Shown here: positions 10,217 to 19,837 of the stretch, piece by piece
Position numbering within the stretch: position 1 is the first letter of the stretch
How the letters are laid out: each line of letters begins with the position of its first letter
Assembly: GCF_001545075.1 (NCBI RefSeq)
Contig: NZ_FCOB02000001.1
Coordinates: 357,074 to 421,073 of the forward strand
DNA length: 64,000 nucleotides
Origin: Caballeronia ptereochthonis
Lineage (GTDB): Bacteria; Pseudomonadota; Gammaproteobacteria; Burkholderiales; Burkholderiaceae
Direction: 5' to 3'
The notes under the pieces: generated by a model
Told to the model about the DNA's origin: nothing
Databases searched by the model: none
Seen by the model: the letters and a program-made list of their open reading frames with translations, nothing else
Position numbers and translations under genes: made by a program

Positions 10217-10252
10217 AAAAAGGCGCGCCCTCACCAACGCGGAGCACGCCTT
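10217..10252 (-). terminator. Probable terminator before lepA
   Basis: On the minus strand an AAGGCG...CGCCTT stem with imperfect inner pairing is followed by five U residues. It lies between the glutaredoxin gene and lepA, so it may end the rpoE-mucD transcript. Confidence 0.5.
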
Positions 10253-10340
10253 GAAAATTTGGGGGAAAACTTCTGCATTTTAGCCGAAAACGGGTTCGCC
10301 CCGGCGGTTTTGCCTTTTGGGGCGATGCGCTGCGCGGGAA

Positions 10341-10613
10341 TCACGGCGCGGCGATCGGCCGGCGCGACTGCAGCGCGGCGTGGACAGCGGCCGCGTCGAG
10401 CCGGTACTGGCACAACTCGACGCCATCGAGCACGAGCACCGGCACGCGCTCGTCGTAGCGCGCTTCCAGCAGCGGATCTTCGTCGATGTCGATCCACTCG
10501 ATCGCCACGCCGTGCCGGGCGGCGATCGGTTCCAGCTCGGCCCGCATGTCCTCGCACAGATGACACCAGGCGCGCCCGTACAGGATGAACGGCGCGCCCT
10601 CTGCCGGCGTCAT
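10341..10613 (-). CDS. Glutaredoxin-family protein (DUF836-like)
   Basis: A 90-residue thioredoxin-fold protein. FILYGRAWCHLCEDM near the N-terminus carries a CxxC redox pair (CHLC), and ERVPVLVLDG has the cis-proline of the fold. Such short glutaredoxin-like proteins commonly follow mucD in Burkholderiaceae. It is separated from the mucD stop by only 7 bases, so cotranscription is likely. The substrate is unknown; the assignment rests on the motif pair and length. Confidence 0.85.
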   Translation of the reverse strand: MTPAEGAPFILYGRAWCHLCEDMRAELEPIAARHGVAIEWIDIDEDPLLEARYDERVPVLVLDGVELCQYRLDAAAVHAALQSRRPIAAP

Positions 10614-10620
10614 CGCGGCC

Positions 10621-12156
10621 TTATTTCTGTGCCGGCACGCGCGGGCGCAGCGGCACGAATTGGGTGTTGTCGCCGCGGCGCACGAGAATCGCGATCATCT
10701 TGCTGGCGTCGAGATTCTGCGCGACCGCTTCGAACTGCTTCGCGCTCGTGATGTCGGTGTCCCCGACGCGCAGGATGATGTCGCCCTTCTGGAAGCCCGC
10801 GCGCGCCGCCGGGCCTTCGACCGCGTCCACCTGCACGCCGCCGTTCAGCTTCAGCGCCTTCTTCTGATCAGCCGGGATGTCGCTCACCGCGACGCCGAGC
10901 GAATTGCTCGCGCGCTCCTTCGGCTGCGGCGCCTTGCGCTGCTCCGTCTTCGCGACCTTGTCCGGCTGCATCTCGGCGACGGTGATCGGCAGATCGCGCG
11001 TCTGACCCTTGCGCCAGATCGTGATCGCGACCTTCGTGCCGGGCTTCGTATCGCCGACCATGCGCGGCAGGTCGGTCGCCGTCTCGACGTTCTGGCCGTT
11101 GAACTTCAGGATGATGTCGCCCGGCTGCACGCCCGCCTTGTCCGCCGGACCGCCCGACTCGACGCTCGAGACGAGCGCGCCTTGCGCCTTCGGAAGCCCG
11201 AGCGAATCCGCGACGTCCTTCGTCACCTCGCCGATCGCCACCGCGATGCGCCCGCGCACCACCTTGCCCGAAGTCTTCAGCTGATCGGCCACGCGCATCG
11301 CTTCGTCGATCGGAATCGCGAACGAAATGCCCATGAATCCGCCCGTGCGGCTGTAGATCTGCGAGTTGATGCCGATGACCTCGCCCGCCATGTTGATGAG
11401 CGGGCCGCCCGAATTGCCCGGGTTCACCGCGACATCGGTCTGGATGAACGGCAGGTAATCGCCCGTATCGCGTCCCTTCGCGCTGACGATGCCCGCGGTC
11501 ACGGTGTTGTCGAGGCCGAACGGCGAGCCGATCGCGAGCACCCATTCGCCCACGCGCACCTTGTTCGAATCGCCGATGGTAATCGCCGGAAGATTCGTCG
11601 CGCTGATCTTCACCACCGCGACGTCCGTGCGCTCGTCGACGCCGACGAGCCGCGCCTTGAATTCGCGCTTGTCGGTGAGCGTGACGTAGATGGTGTCCGC
11701 GTCATCGACGACGTGGGCGTTGGTCATCACGTAGCCGTCGGTCGACAGGATGAAGCCCGAGCCGACGCCGCTGCTCTGCTCCGAATTGTCCTGGTTGTCG
11801 TCCGGCGCGTTGCGGCTGCCGCCCTTGCCTTGATCGCCGCCGCCGTTGTTGCCGCCACCTCCGCCGCCTCCGCCACCGCGCGGAGGCTGGCCGGGCATCG
11901 GAATGCCGAAGAAGCGGCGGAAGAATTCGGACATGTCGCCGTCGTCGAGGCCGGGCGGCAAGCCGCGCAGATCGCTGCTGGAACCGACTCGCGAGGTCGT
12001 GCGAATGTTCACGACCGAGGGCCCCACCTTGTCGACGAGCGTCGTGAAGTCCGGCAGGTTCACCGTAGGCACCGCCGCCGCAGTTTGCGAGACGAACGGC
12101 AGGCACACGGCGAGCGCCGCGGCCGCGATGAACTTGCGCAGCGAGAAGTTGCTCAT
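10621..12156 (-). CDS. mucD: Do-family periplasmic serine protease (MucD/DegP-like)
   Basis: A 511-residue envelope quality-control protease/chaperone. An N-terminal signal peptide (about 1-28) precedes a trypsin-like domain with the triad His in TNAHVV, Asp in RTDVAVVKI and Ser in NPGNSGGPL. Two PDZ domains follow; the second contains GFQKGDIILRVGDTDI. A glycine/asparagine-rich low-complexity loop (poly-Gly run of about 9) sits just before the protease domain. It is the last structural gene of the rpoE-rseA-rseB-mucD cluster, 22 bases after rseB. The arrangement is equivalent to algU-mucA-mucB-mucD of Pseudomonas and suggests sigma-E control. Confidence 0.94.
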   Translation of the reverse strand: MSNFSLRKFIAAAALAVCLPFVSQTAAAVPTVNLPDFTTLVDKVGPSVVNIRTTSRVGSSSDLRGLPPGLDDGDMSEFFRRFFGIPMPGQPPRGGGGGGGGGNNGGGDQGKGGSRNAPDDNQDNSEQSSGVGSGFILSTDGYVMTNAHVVDDADTIYVTLTDKREFKARLVGVDERTDVAVVKISATNLPAITIGDSNKVRVGEWVLAIGSPFGLDNTVTAGIVSAKGRDTGDYLPFIQTDVAVNPGNSGGPLINMAGEVIGINSQIYSRTGGFMGISFAIPIDEAMRVADQLKTSGKVVRGRIAVAIGEVTKDVADSLGLPKAQGALVSSVESGGPADKAGVQPGDIILKFNGQNVETATDLPRMVGDTKPGTKVAITIWRKGQTRDLPITVAEMQPDKVAKTEQRKAPQPKERASNSLGVAVSDIPADQKKALKLNGGVQVDAVEGPAARAGFQKGDIILRVGDTDITSAKQFEAVAQNLDASKMIAILVRRGDNTQFVPLRPRVPAQK

Positions 12157-12178
12157 ATGTTTGAGGCCGGGAACGGAA

Positions 12179-13225
12179 TTACTTGGAAGGCTTGTATTCT
12201 ATGGTAGAAGCAAATTGCTGCAATGTGGCTTGCGGCACTTCGCCCAGCAAGGTAATCCAGAAATCCCCGCGCCGCTTCACCAGTACGTGCGTGGCGCCGC
12301 TGTTGCCCGCGCCTTCCTTGCGCGTATTCTTTTCCACCGGCTCGACGAACACCGAAATCGTCGCCAGACCATCCGAAAACACCGCCTGATCGACCGGAAT
12401 CGGCGGCTGACCTTGCTGGCTCGACGCCATCGGACGGCGCAGCTCGCGAATCTTGCGGAAGCCCGCGATGTTCGGCGTCAGCTGCCAGCCCTGCGCTTCC
12501 ATGTCCACCGGCTGCACGGGCGGGCGCACGATGGTCCAGCCCGACGTGCTGCGGATGCCGCTCGCGATCGGCGCCTTGTCGATCGGCCCGCCGATGCGCA
12601 CCTGCGAGAACGAAAGCTGTTCGAGCACCTGGCCGTCGGGGTCGAGCGTCTGCGCGCGCAGCAACAGGCCGGTCTTGGCGTCGGCCCACAGCTTGTAGGC
12701 GAATCGATAGGAATCTTTGGGGTCCAGCTCCAGTACCTGGCTATCCAGGCCCGCGACGCGATCGCTGCCCAGAAGCTTGGGCTCGTAGACGGAAAGCACC
12801 TGATCGCCGCTCGTCGCGAGGAGCGCGGGGAACGAGTCGCGGTTCTGCCGATGCTCGACGACCAGCAGATGCCGCTCGGGGACGAACGTGAACATGTCGT
12901 CGTCGTGGCGCAGCATCTTGCGCGGCGCGCCGTCGAGACTTTCCAGGGATTCGTATTCGCCGTCGCCTCGCGTGGCGACATGCGTGATGCGCGAGGACTG
13001 AACCGTCGCACCGCGCTGATAGACGAAGGTGCCTTCGTAATTCTGCTGCTGGGCCGCCTCGTGGATGCGGTTGAGCAGGCTGGCGGCTGATTTGCGCGCA
13101 GCGGCGGGATCGTCTCCCTGGGCAAAACTGCCCGACGCCGCCGTCAACAACGCGGCTGCGCAGAGTATCAACGCCGGCAGCCGCCCCCAATGATTCGTTT
13201 TATTCAACCGCACACTCGGTATCAA
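12179..13225 (-). CDS. rseB: Sigma-E regulatory protein RseB/MucB
   Basis: A 348-residue periplasmic protein that binds the anti-sigma factor and protects it from proteolysis until it senses lipoprotein or LPS signals. A signal peptide spans roughly 15-35. The MucB/RseB domain (NYEGTFVYQRG, then SLDGAPRKMLRHDD) and the C-terminal domain (GDFWITLLGEVPQATLQQFA) are visible. A TTG start is chosen because AAGG lies 8 bases upstream; a GTG four codons downstream is the alternative. It begins 1 base after the rseA stop. Confidence 0.92.
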   Translation of the reverse strand: MIPSVRLNKTNHWGRLPALILCAAALLTAASGSFAQGDDPAAARKSAASLLNRIHEAAQQQNYEGTFVYQRGATVQSSRITHVATRGDGEYESLESLDGAPRKMLRHDDDMFTFVPERHLLVVEHRQNRDSFPALLATSGDQVLSVYEPKLLGSDRVAGLDSQVLELDPKDSYRFAYKLWADAKTGLLLRAQTLDPDGQVLEQLSFSQVRIGGPIDKAPIASGIRSTSGWTIVRPPVQPVDMEAQGWQLTPNIAGFRKIRELRRPMASSQQGQPPIPVDQAVFSDGLATISVFVEPVEKNTRKEGAGNSGATHVLVKRRGDFWITLLGEVPQATLQQFASTIEYKPSK

Positions 13226-13226
13226 A

Positions 13227-13862
13227 TTATTGACCTTGCGATGTAACCGCCGCCCGGATCAAAGGCATGGAACCGGGCATCGCAGGCTGTTGGGAGAACT
13301 GCTGATGCGCCTCGAGGTACTGGTCGAGATCGGCGTCGCGGATGATGTTCGCCTCCACGATCGGCGCCCGCGTGGTCACCGCCGGCACCGACGCCATCGC
13401 CACGCGCTGCATCGAATCGGCCGGCGCGACGCTCGCCACCTGAGCGCCGGTGTGGTTGTCCACGCCTTGCAGCTGCGGCACCACGATCCAGGTCAGCGTC
13501 GCGGCCGCCGCGGCCACCGCGAAAGCCGGCATGACCCGACGGCGCAGTATCCCGCCACGCGCCTTCGTTGCCGTTGCGGGAAGCGCCGCCGGCGCGAGCA
13601 CGTGCGCTTCGGCCTCGAAACGCTCGGAGAATACGGCCATGAACGCGCTGCTGCGCGCCGGGCTGACCGCGAGATCGTCAGAGCGCAGGGCGTCTCCGAT
13701 CAAGTGATAGTCGGACCACGCCGCGCGTTCGTGGCCGCTCAGTTCCGCGAGAAACTGGCTGATGCTGCCAATCTCGTCGAGCGACTCACCATCGACGAAC
13801 GCCGACATGCGCTCGCCGCGCGGACCCGCTTGTGTCTGATTCTGCATCGAGACCGACCCCAT
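13227..13862 (-). CDS. rseA: Anti-sigma-E factor RseA/MucA
   Basis: A 211-residue inner-membrane anti-sigma factor. The cytoplasmic N-terminus contains RMSAFVDGES, the usual sigma-binding start of the RseA N domain, and DYHLIGDALR, typical of the family. A membrane segment (VMPAFAVAAAAATLTWIVV) follows, then a periplasmic tail. The ATG at 13862 was picked because GGGGAG precedes it by about 4 bases; upstream in-frame ATGs lack such a site. Position between rpoE and rseB supports the call. Confidence 0.9.
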   Translation of the reverse strand: MGSVSMQNQTQAGPRGERMSAFVDGESLDEIGSISQFLAELSGHERAAWSDYHLIGDALRSDDLAVSPARSSAFMAVFSERFEAEAHVLAPAALPATATKARGGILRRRVMPAFAVAAAAATLTWIVVPQLQGVDNHTGAQVASVAPADSMQRVAMASVPAVTTRAPIVEANIIRDADLDQYLEAHQQFSQQPAMPGSMPLIRAAVTSQGQ

Positions 13863-13946
13863 GATGCTCCCCATCTCTTTGACCACACCCCGTAGTGACA
13901 CCACCTAACCCAGATATCGCGCCCTTGTCCCGTGGATGAACGCCGC

Positions 13947-14546
13947 CTACCAGCGCTTGCCTTCGGGAGTGTCCAACAACGGACGCAATTTTGCCGCAAT
14001 GGCTTCGCGAGCACGGAAAATTCTCGATCTGACGGTGCCGATGGGGCAATCCATCATTTCGGCGATTTCCTCGTAGCTCAGTCCTTCAATTTCCCGGAGC
14101 GTGATGGCGGTGCGCAGCTCCTCGGGCAGCAGCGCCATCGCAGCATTGACCGTCTGAGCGATCTGCTTGCTCATCAACATCGACTCGGGCGTGTTGATAT
14201 CCCTTAGTTGGTCCGCGTCGGAGAAAGTTTCCGCTTCTTCCGCATCCGCCTCGGTAGAAGTGGGAGCGCGGCGGCCCTGCGTCGCAAGGTAGTTCTTTGC
14301 GGTGTTGACGGCAATCCGGTAGAGCCAGGTATAGAACGCCGATTCGCCCCGGAATTGCGGCAGCGCACGGTAAGCTTTGATGAAGGCGTCCTGGGCGACG
14401 TCCTCGACCTCGGCAGGGTCGCGCACGAGGCGCGAGATCAGTCGAATGATCTTGCGGTGGTATTTGGCGACCAGCAGTTCGAACGCGGCCTTGTCACCCT
14501 TCTGGACACGCTCGACCAGCAATTGGTCGATTTCTTTTTCGCTCAC
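13947..14546 (-). CDS. rpoE: Extracytoplasmic-function sigma factor RpoE (AlgU)
   Basis: A 199-residue ECF sigma factor for envelope stress. Region 2 is seen as YHRKIIRLISRLVRDPAEVEDVAQDAFIKAYRALPQF and region 4 as LPEELRTAITLREIEGLSYEEIAEMMDCPIGTVRSRIFRAREA; diagnostic pieces are DVAQDAFIKAYRAL and GTVRSRIFRARE. The start is GTG with GGAT about 7 bases upstream. On the minus strand a TTGCCT/TACAAT pair with 15-base spacing lies near 14588-14614, a weak candidate promoter. It heads the rseA-rseB-mucD operon. Confidence 0.97.
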   Translation of the reverse strand: MSEKEIDQLLVERVQKGDKAAFELLVAKYHRKIIRLISRLVRDPAEVEDVAQDAFIKAYRALPQFRGESAFYTWLYRIAVNTAKNYLATQGRRAPTSTEADAEEAETFSDADQLRDINTPESMLMSKQIAQTVNAAMALLPEELRTAITLREIEGLSYEEIAEMMDCPIGTVRSRIFRAREAIAAKLRPLLDTPEGKRW

Positions 14547-14642
14547 CTGGGAAATCCGTTTAACTTGGGGGTGTTGCGCGGAGGGCTATTGTAGCGTTAC
14601 CGCCTGTAAGGCAACTGGAGCGCTCATGAGCCGTTACAGTCG

Positions 14643-15110
14643 TTACAGGTGGGAAGCGGCCGAGCGACGGGCCTGAACGGCGAGCTGGCGGAAGGTGTCG
14701 GCATCGACGGAATCGGCCGGGACGAGCAGCGTTTCGCGCCGTCCGCGCGCGCAGACGAGCGTCAGCGCGAGCAGCCGGCCGCTCCAGTGCGCGCATCCCG
14801 CGATACGCGTGCGCCGCACGTCGCCGCCGCGGCTCCAGAGCGTGAGACCGTCCGGATGCAGGCTGATGGCCGCTGGCCGGGCCCGCAGCCACCGGTGCGA
14901 CGCAAGCCCGAGCGCCGCCACCGTCACCGCGCATGCCACTGCCGCGTGCCCGACCTGCTCCGTGTGAGCGAAGGCGCACTGGAACACCGACGCGCCCGCC
15001 ACGCTCGCAAACCCGAGCATCGCGCCCCGCAAGAAACGCGACGGCCGCATCGCGACGCCCGGCGTCGAGCCGGTTTCCCGATGCGGCCGATCCACGCGCG
15101 CGCCCGCCAT
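14643..15110 (-). CDS. Small membrane protein, possibly YgfX-like
   Basis: A 155-residue protein with two adjacent hydrophobic segments (about 26-45 and 55-68) followed by a soluble region with SLHPDGLTLWSRGG and a C-terminal beta-rich part. This layout resembles YgfX/CptA-type membrane proteins, but the similarity is by architecture only. It sits between fabF (30 bases) and rpoE, where Burkholderiaceae commonly carry an uncharacterised gene. Function is not established. Confidence 0.6.
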   Translation of the reverse strand: MAGARVDRPHRETGSTPGVAMRPSRFLRGAMLGFASVAGASVFQCAFAHTEQVGHAAVACAVTVAALGLASHRWLRARPAAISLHPDGLTLWSRGGDVRRTRIAGCAHWSGRLLALTLVCARGRRETLLVPADSVDADTFRQLAVQARRSAASHL

Positions 15111-15140
15111 GTCGATTCCGTGCTGACGAGCGCGCCGTGC

Positions 15141-16379
15141 TCAGTGGCGCTTGAAGACGAGCGAGCCGTTCGTGCCGCCGAAGCCGAACGAATTCTTCAC
15201 CGCCACGTCGATCTTCATTTCCCGCGCCGTGTTCGCGCAGTAATCCAGGTCGCACTGCGGGTCCTGGTTGAAGATGTTGATGGTCGGCGGCGAGATCTGG
15301 TTGTGAATGGCCAGCACCGTGAACACCGACTCCAGGCCGCCCGCGCCGCCCAGCAGGTGGCCGGTCATCGACTTGGTGGAGTTCACGACGACGTTCTTCG
15401 CCTGGTCGCCGAGCGCGCGCTTGATGCCGATCGTCTCCGCGATGTCGCCGAGCGGCGTGGACGTGCCGTGCGCGTTCACGTAATTCACCTGGTCGGCATT
15501 GACCTGCGCGTTCTTCATGGCGTTGACCATCGCACGGCGGCCGCCGTCGCCGTCCTCGGGCGGTGCGGTCATGTGGAAGGCGTCGCCGCTCATGCCGTAG
15601 CCGAGCACTTCCGCGTAGATCTTCGCGCCGCGCTTCTTCGCGTGCTCATATTCCTCGAGCACCATCACGCCCGCGCCTTCGCCGAGCACGAAGCCGTCGC
15701 GATCGGTGTCCCACGGACGGCTCGCCGTCGCGGGATCGTCGTTACGCTGCGACAGCGCGCGCGCCGCCGCGAAGCCGCCGATGCCGAGCGGAGAAACCGT
15801 CGCTTCCGCGCCGCCGGCGACCATCACGTCCGCATCGCCGTATTCGATCAGGCGCGACCCCTCGCCGATGCAATGCAGGCCGGTTGTGCAAGCCGTGACC
15901 ATCGACAGATTCGGCCCCTTGAGACCGAAGCGGATCGACAGATGGCCGGAGATCATGTTGATGATCGACGCCGGCACGAAGAACGGAGAAATGCGGCGCG
16001 GACCGCGGTTCAGCAGTTCGGTCTGGGTGATTTCGATCATCGGCAGGCCGCCGATGCCCGAGCCGACCACGACGCCCACGCGCTCCGCGTTCTCCTCGGT
16101 GATTTCGAGGCCGCTGTCCTGCATCGCCTGGACGCCCGCGGCAAAGCCGTAATGGATGAAGGTATCCATATGACGCGCTTCCTTGGCGGGCATATACGCC
16201 TCGATGTCGAAGCCCTTCACCTCGCCCGCGAAACGCGTGGAGAAGTTCGCGGCGTCGAACTTGGTGATATTGGCGATGCCCGACTTGCCCGCGACCAGAT
16301 TGGCCCAGCCGTCGGCAACAGTATTGCCGACAGGCGAAACGAGCCCCAGGCCTGTAACAACAACTCGACGACGGCTCAC
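15141..16379 (-). CDS. fabF: 3-oxoacyl-ACP synthase II
   Basis: A 412-residue condensing enzyme elongating acyl-ACP with malonyl-ACP, including the temperature-sensitive C16 to C18 unsaturated step. Active-site cysteine lies in [10 protein letters not shown]. The two histidines lie in [12 protein letters not shown] and [11 protein letters not shown]. Start is GTG preceded by an AAGGGG site. A hairpin/U-run separates it from acpP, allowing AcpP to be made in excess. Confidence 0.97.
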   Translation of the reverse strand: MSRRRVVVTGLGLVSPVGNTVADGWANLVAGKSGIANITKFDAANFSTRFAGEVKGFDIEAYMPAKEARHMDTFIHYGFAAGVQAMQDSGLEITEENAERVGVVVGSGIGGLPMIEITQTELLNRGPRRISPFFVPASIINMISGHLSIRFGLKGPNLSMVTACTTGLHCIGEGSRLIEYGDADVMVAGGAEATVSPLGIGGFAAARALSQRNDDPATASRPWDTDRDGFVLGEGAGVMVLEEYEHAKKRGAKIYAEVLGYGMSGDAFHMTAPPEDGDGGRRAMVNAMKNAQVNADQVNYVNAHGTSTPLGDIAETIGIKRALGDQAKNVVVNSTKSMTGHLLGGAGGLESVFTVLAIHNQISPPTINIFNQDPQCDLDYCANTAREMKIDVAVKNSFGFGGTNGSLVFKRH

Positions 16380-16405
16380 GGTAACCCCTTATCCATAGAA
16401 TGACG

Positions 16406-16457
16406 AAAAACAAAAGCCACAGCGGCCACAGGAAACCGCCCTGTGTGCCCTGTGGCT
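16406..16457 (-). terminator. Attenuator/terminator between acpP and fabF
   Basis: Outer arms AGCCACAG (16415-16422) and CTGTGGCT (16450-16457) enclose a nested stem. On the minus strand the hairpin is followed by UUUUGUUUUU. It should lower transcription of fabF relative to the abundant acpP message. Confidence 0.75.
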
Positions 16458-16551
16458 GTGATATCGGTCAACAGCGCGGTCTGTACAGCGACGCCCCTTC
16501 AAGCGACGCCCCTTCAATTTTGGGAGCGATGAGTCGCTGACGCGTCCGGCC

Positions 16552-16791
16552 TCAGGCCTTGACGTTCGCGCGAGCGTAATCGATCGCTTGCTGAACCGTG
16601 GTGATCTTTTCGGCCTCTTCATCGGGAATTTCCATGCCGAATTCGTCTTCGAGCGCCATCACGAGTTCTACGGTATCGAGCGAGTCAGCGCCCAGATCGT
16701 TCACGAACGACGCTTCGTTCTTGATTTCGGCTTCCGCCACGCCCAGTTGTTCGGCGACGATCTTCTTCACGCGCTGTTCGATGTTGTCCAT
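16552..16791 (-). CDS. acpP: Acyl carrier protein
   Basis: A 79-residue acidic four-helix carrier for fatty acid intermediates. The phosphopantetheine serine is Ser37 in [12 protein letters not shown] strong GGAGGG ribosome site precedes the ATG, consistent with high expression. An extended -10-like TGATAAAAT lies about 45-53 bases upstream on the minus strand (16836-16844), a possible extra promoter. The 240-base gap upstream to fabG holds no other recognisable gene. Confidence 0.98.
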
Positions 16792-17031
16792 GCAGCCCTC
16801 CGAGGGGAAAAAAGTTCAAATATACGAGTGCGCGCATTTTATCAGGTTTGGACCCGCAAAATACGGCGCGTCAGTTCCATGCTCCACCGTCCGGTGCGCT
16901 TCATCAAGAGCGCTGCCGGGGCTTCGCGATGATTCCTTGCCGCCGCGCGGAATCGGTGCGCACGATGCCGTGTTGAGCATTTTGCGCGCCCGTCCGGCGC
17001 GGATATTAAGCGAAAATCGGCGAAATGCCTA

Positions 17032-17772
17032 TTACATGTACATGCCGCCGTTCACGTGCAGCGTCGTGCCGGTGATATAGCCGGCGAACGGCGATGCAAG
17101 GAAGGCCACAGCATGCGCGATATCGTCGGGGCTGCCCAGTCGGCCAAGTGGTATCTGCGCGGTGAGCGCGGTGCGCTGCTCTTCGGGCAGCACCTTGGTC
17201 ATGTCCGTGTCGATGAAGCCCGGCGCGATGCAGTTCACTGTGATGCCGCGGCTGCCGATCTCGCGCGCGAGCGCGCGCGTCATGCCCGCGACGCCCGCTT
17301 TCGCCGCCGCGTAGTTCGCCTGGCCGGGATTGCCCGAGCTGCCGACCACCGACGTGATGTTGATGATGCGCCCGCCGCGCGCCTTCATCATCGGGCGCAG
17401 GACGGCGCGCGACAGGCGGAATACCGCGCGCAGATTCGTGTCGATGACGGCGTCGAACTCGTCGTCCTTCATGCGCATCGCGAGCTGGTCCTTCGTGATG
17501 CCCGCGTTGTTCACGAGAATGTTCAGGCCGCCGAATTCCTTCACGGTCGATTCGATGAACGCGTCGGCCGCCGCCGCGTCGTTCACGTTCAGTACCGCGC
17601 CACGGCCCTTCGCGCCCGCTTGCTGAAGCGCTTCCGTGATGCCGGCCGCGCCGCTTTCGCTCGTCGCCGTACCGATGACGGTTGCGCCCTGCTTCGCGAG
17701 TTCGAGCGCGATCGCCCGACCAATGCCGCGCGACGCGCCCGTGACGATTGCTACTTGGTTGTCCAGATTCAT
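17032..17772 (-). CDS. fabG: 3-oxoacyl-ACP reductase
   Basis: A 246-residue NADPH-dependent short-chain dehydrogenase performing the first reduction of the elongation cycle. Cofactor motif GASRGIGRAIA at about 13-23, NNAG at about 86-89, catalytic Ser in ITSVVGSSG and YAAAKAG with Tyr and Lys are present. The ATG of MNLDNQVAIVTG was chosen; longer in-frame sequence runs into fabD. It starts 11 bases after fabD. Confidence 0.97.
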   Translation of the reverse strand: MNLDNQVAIVTGASRGIGRAIALELAKQGATVIGTATSESGAAGITEALQQAGAKGRGAVLNVNDAAAADAFIESTVKEFGGLNILVNNAGITKDQLAMRMKDDEFDAVIDTNLRAVFRLSRAVLRPMMKARGGRIINITSVVGSSGNPGQANYAAAKAGVAGMTRALAREIGSRGITVNCIAPGFIDTDMTKVLPEEQRTALTAQIPLGRLGSPDDIAHAVAFLASPFAGYITGTTLHVNGGMYM

Positions 17773-17783
17773 TTTGCTTGTCC

Positions 17784-18716
17784 TCAGCCTGCGATCACTT
17801 TGCGCGTTTCCTCGAGCGACGCCGGATCGAAGATCGCGCCGCCGACGAGATTGCCGTCGATACGCTTCGTCAGGCCCGCGAGCACCTTGCCCGGGCCACA
17901 CTCGATGACGTGCGTGACGCCGTCCTTCGCCATCGCCTGCACGCACTCGACCCAGCGCACCGGGCCCGCGGCCTGACGCACCAGCGCATCCTTGATCGCG
18001 GCCGGATCGGAGACGATCGCGACATCGATGTTATTGATCAGCGGAATCTGCGGCGCCTTGATCTCGACCTTGCCGAGATAGTCGCGCAGCTGATTCGACG
18101 CGGGCTTGAGCAGCGACGAATGGAACGGCGCGGAAACGGGCAGCGGCAGCGCGCGCTTCGCGCCCTTCGCCTTCGCCACTTCGCATGCCTTCTCGACGGC
18201 CGCCTTGGCGCCGGCGATCACCACTTGCGCGGGCGCGTTGAAGTTGACCGCTTCGACGACGCCCGCCGACGACGCTTCGGCGCAAACCGCGCGCACGGTG
18301 TCGTCGTCGAGGCCGAGGATCGCGGCCATGCCGCCCTCGCCCACCGGCACGGCGCTTTGCATCGCCTGTGCGCGGAAGCGCACGAGCGGCACGGCGTCCG
18401 CAAAGGCGAGCGCGCCCGCCGCGACGAGCGCGGTGTATTCGCCCAAGCTGTGACCCGCGACGATGGCAGGTGCAAGGCCGGTTTCCTTTTCCCACACGCG
18501 GTAGATCGCGTACGCCGCCGTCAGCATGACGGGCTGCGTGTTCGTCGTCAGGTTCAGGTCTTCGGCCGGACCTTCGGCGATCAGCTTGCCGAGGTCCTGG
18601 CCGAGCGCGTCGGAAGCCTGCTGAACGGTCTCGCGCACGATGGCGTGATCGGCGAATGCGTTGAGCATGCCGATCGACTGCGAGCCCTGACCGGGGAAAA
18701 CGAACGCAAATTTCAT
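17784..18716 (-). CDS. fabD: Malonyl-CoA:ACP transacylase
   Basis: A 310-residue enzyme charging AcpP with malonyl groups. The N-terminal FAFVFPGQGSQ, the nucleophile elbow GHSLGEYTAL and the C-terminal GPGKVLAGL are family marks. Start at the ATG of MKFAFVFPGQG; upstream in-frame residues are not family-like. The gap to fabH is 131 bases. Confidence 0.97.
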   Translation of the reverse strand: MKFAFVFPGQGSQSIGMLNAFADHAIVRETVQQASDALGQDLGKLIAEGPAEDLNLTTNTQPVMLTAAYAIYRVWEKETGLAPAIVAGHSLGEYTALVAAGALAFADAVPLVRFRAQAMQSAVPVGEGGMAAILGLDDDTVRAVCAEASSAGVVEAVNFNAPAQVVIAGAKAAVEKACEVAKAKGAKRALPLPVSAPFHSSLLKPASNQLRDYLGKVEIKAPQIPLINNIDVAIVSDPAAIKDALVRQAAGPVRWVECVQAMAKDGVTHVIECGPGKVLAGLTKRIDGNLVGGAIFDPASLEETRKVIAG

Positions 18717-18847
18717 ATCGTCCTCGATGATTGGAATGATCCGCGACGTCGTCGGAGACTGCGCGCGCACCGCGCGCTCATGCGGCGCGCGGCGAATATC
18801 GTGACGACGGGATCAGTTACGAATGGATAGAGGGGATCGATTGGCGA

Positions 18848-19837
18848 TTAGTAGCGGATGACCGACGCGCCCCATGTGAAGCCGCCGCCGACACCTTCGA
18901 TCAGCACGTGGTCGCCGCGCTTGATGCGCCCGTCGCGGACCGCGACGTCGAGCGCGAGCGGAATCGACGCCGCCGACGTGTTGCCGTGCTCGCCGACCGT
19001 CACGACCATGCGCTCGGGCGGCAGATGCAGCTTGCGGCACGTGCTCTGCATGATGCGGATATTGGCCTGATGGGGAATCAGCCAGTCGATGTCTTCCGGC
19101 GTGAGGTTCGCCTTGTCGAGTGCTTCGAGCGCGACCTTTTCCAGCACGTTGACCGCGAGCTTGAACACGGCCTGGCCGTCCATGTACAGGAACGCGCTGC
19201 CTTCGACCACGCCGCCGTTCACGTTGCCCGGCGTGCAGAGGATGCCCGAATGGCTGCCGTCCGCATGCAGCGCGCTCGAGAGCACGCCCGGCTCCTCGGA
19301 CGCCTGCAGGATGACCGCGCCCGCGCCGTCGCCGAACAGCACGCAGGTGGTGCGGTCGTTGAAGTCGAGGATGCGCGAGAACGTTTCCGCGCCGACGACG
19401 AGCGCCGTCCGGTTCATGCCGCTGCGAATGAAACTGTCCGCCGTGGCGACGCCGTACGCGAAACCGGAGCACACGGCCTGCACGTCGAACGCCGCGCCGT
19501 TGTTCTTGATGCCGAGCTTGTTCTGCAGCAGGCACGCGGTGCTCGGGAAAACGAAGTCCGGCGTGGAAGTCGCGACGATGATCAGATCGATCGACTGAGG
19601 ATCGATGCCCGCCGCCTCGATCGCCTTCTGCGAGGCGACGAGGGCGAGGTCGCTCGTGGTTTGACCGGGAGCCGCAAAGTGGCGCGCGTGGATGCCGGTA
19701 CGTGCGACGATCCATTCGTCGCTCGTCTCGACACCCTGCTTCGCGAGACGGTCTGCCAATTCCTGATTCGTGACGCGCTCGGCCGGCAGATAGCTGCCTG
19801 TGCCCAGCACGCGAGAGTAAAGATTGGTTTGAGCCAT
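18848..19837 (-). CDS. fabH: 3-oxoacyl-ACP synthase III
   Basis: A 329-residue initiating condensing enzyme joining acetyl-CoA to malonyl-ACP. The triad is seen as Cys in AVCSGFAYG, His in [10 protein letters not shown] and Asn in [10 protein letters not shown]. The ATG overlaps the plsX stop as TAATG, implying translational coupling. Length is normal for the family. Confidence 0.97.
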   Translation of the reverse strand: MAQTNLYSRVLGTGSYLPAERVTNQELADRLAKQGVETSDEWIVARTGIHARHFAAPGQTTSDLALVASQKAIEAAGIDPQSIDLIIVATSTPDFVFPSTACLLQNKLGIKNNGAAFDVQAVCSGFAYGVATADSFIRSGMNRTALVVGAETFSRILDFNDRTTCVLFGDGAGAVILQASEEPGVLSSALHADGSHSGILCTPGNVNGGVVEGSAFLYMDGQAVFKLAVNVLEKVALEALDKANLTPEDIDWLIPHQANIRIMQSTCRKLHLPPERMVVTVGEHGNTSAASIPLALDVAVRDGRIKRGDHVLIEGVGGGFTWGASVIRY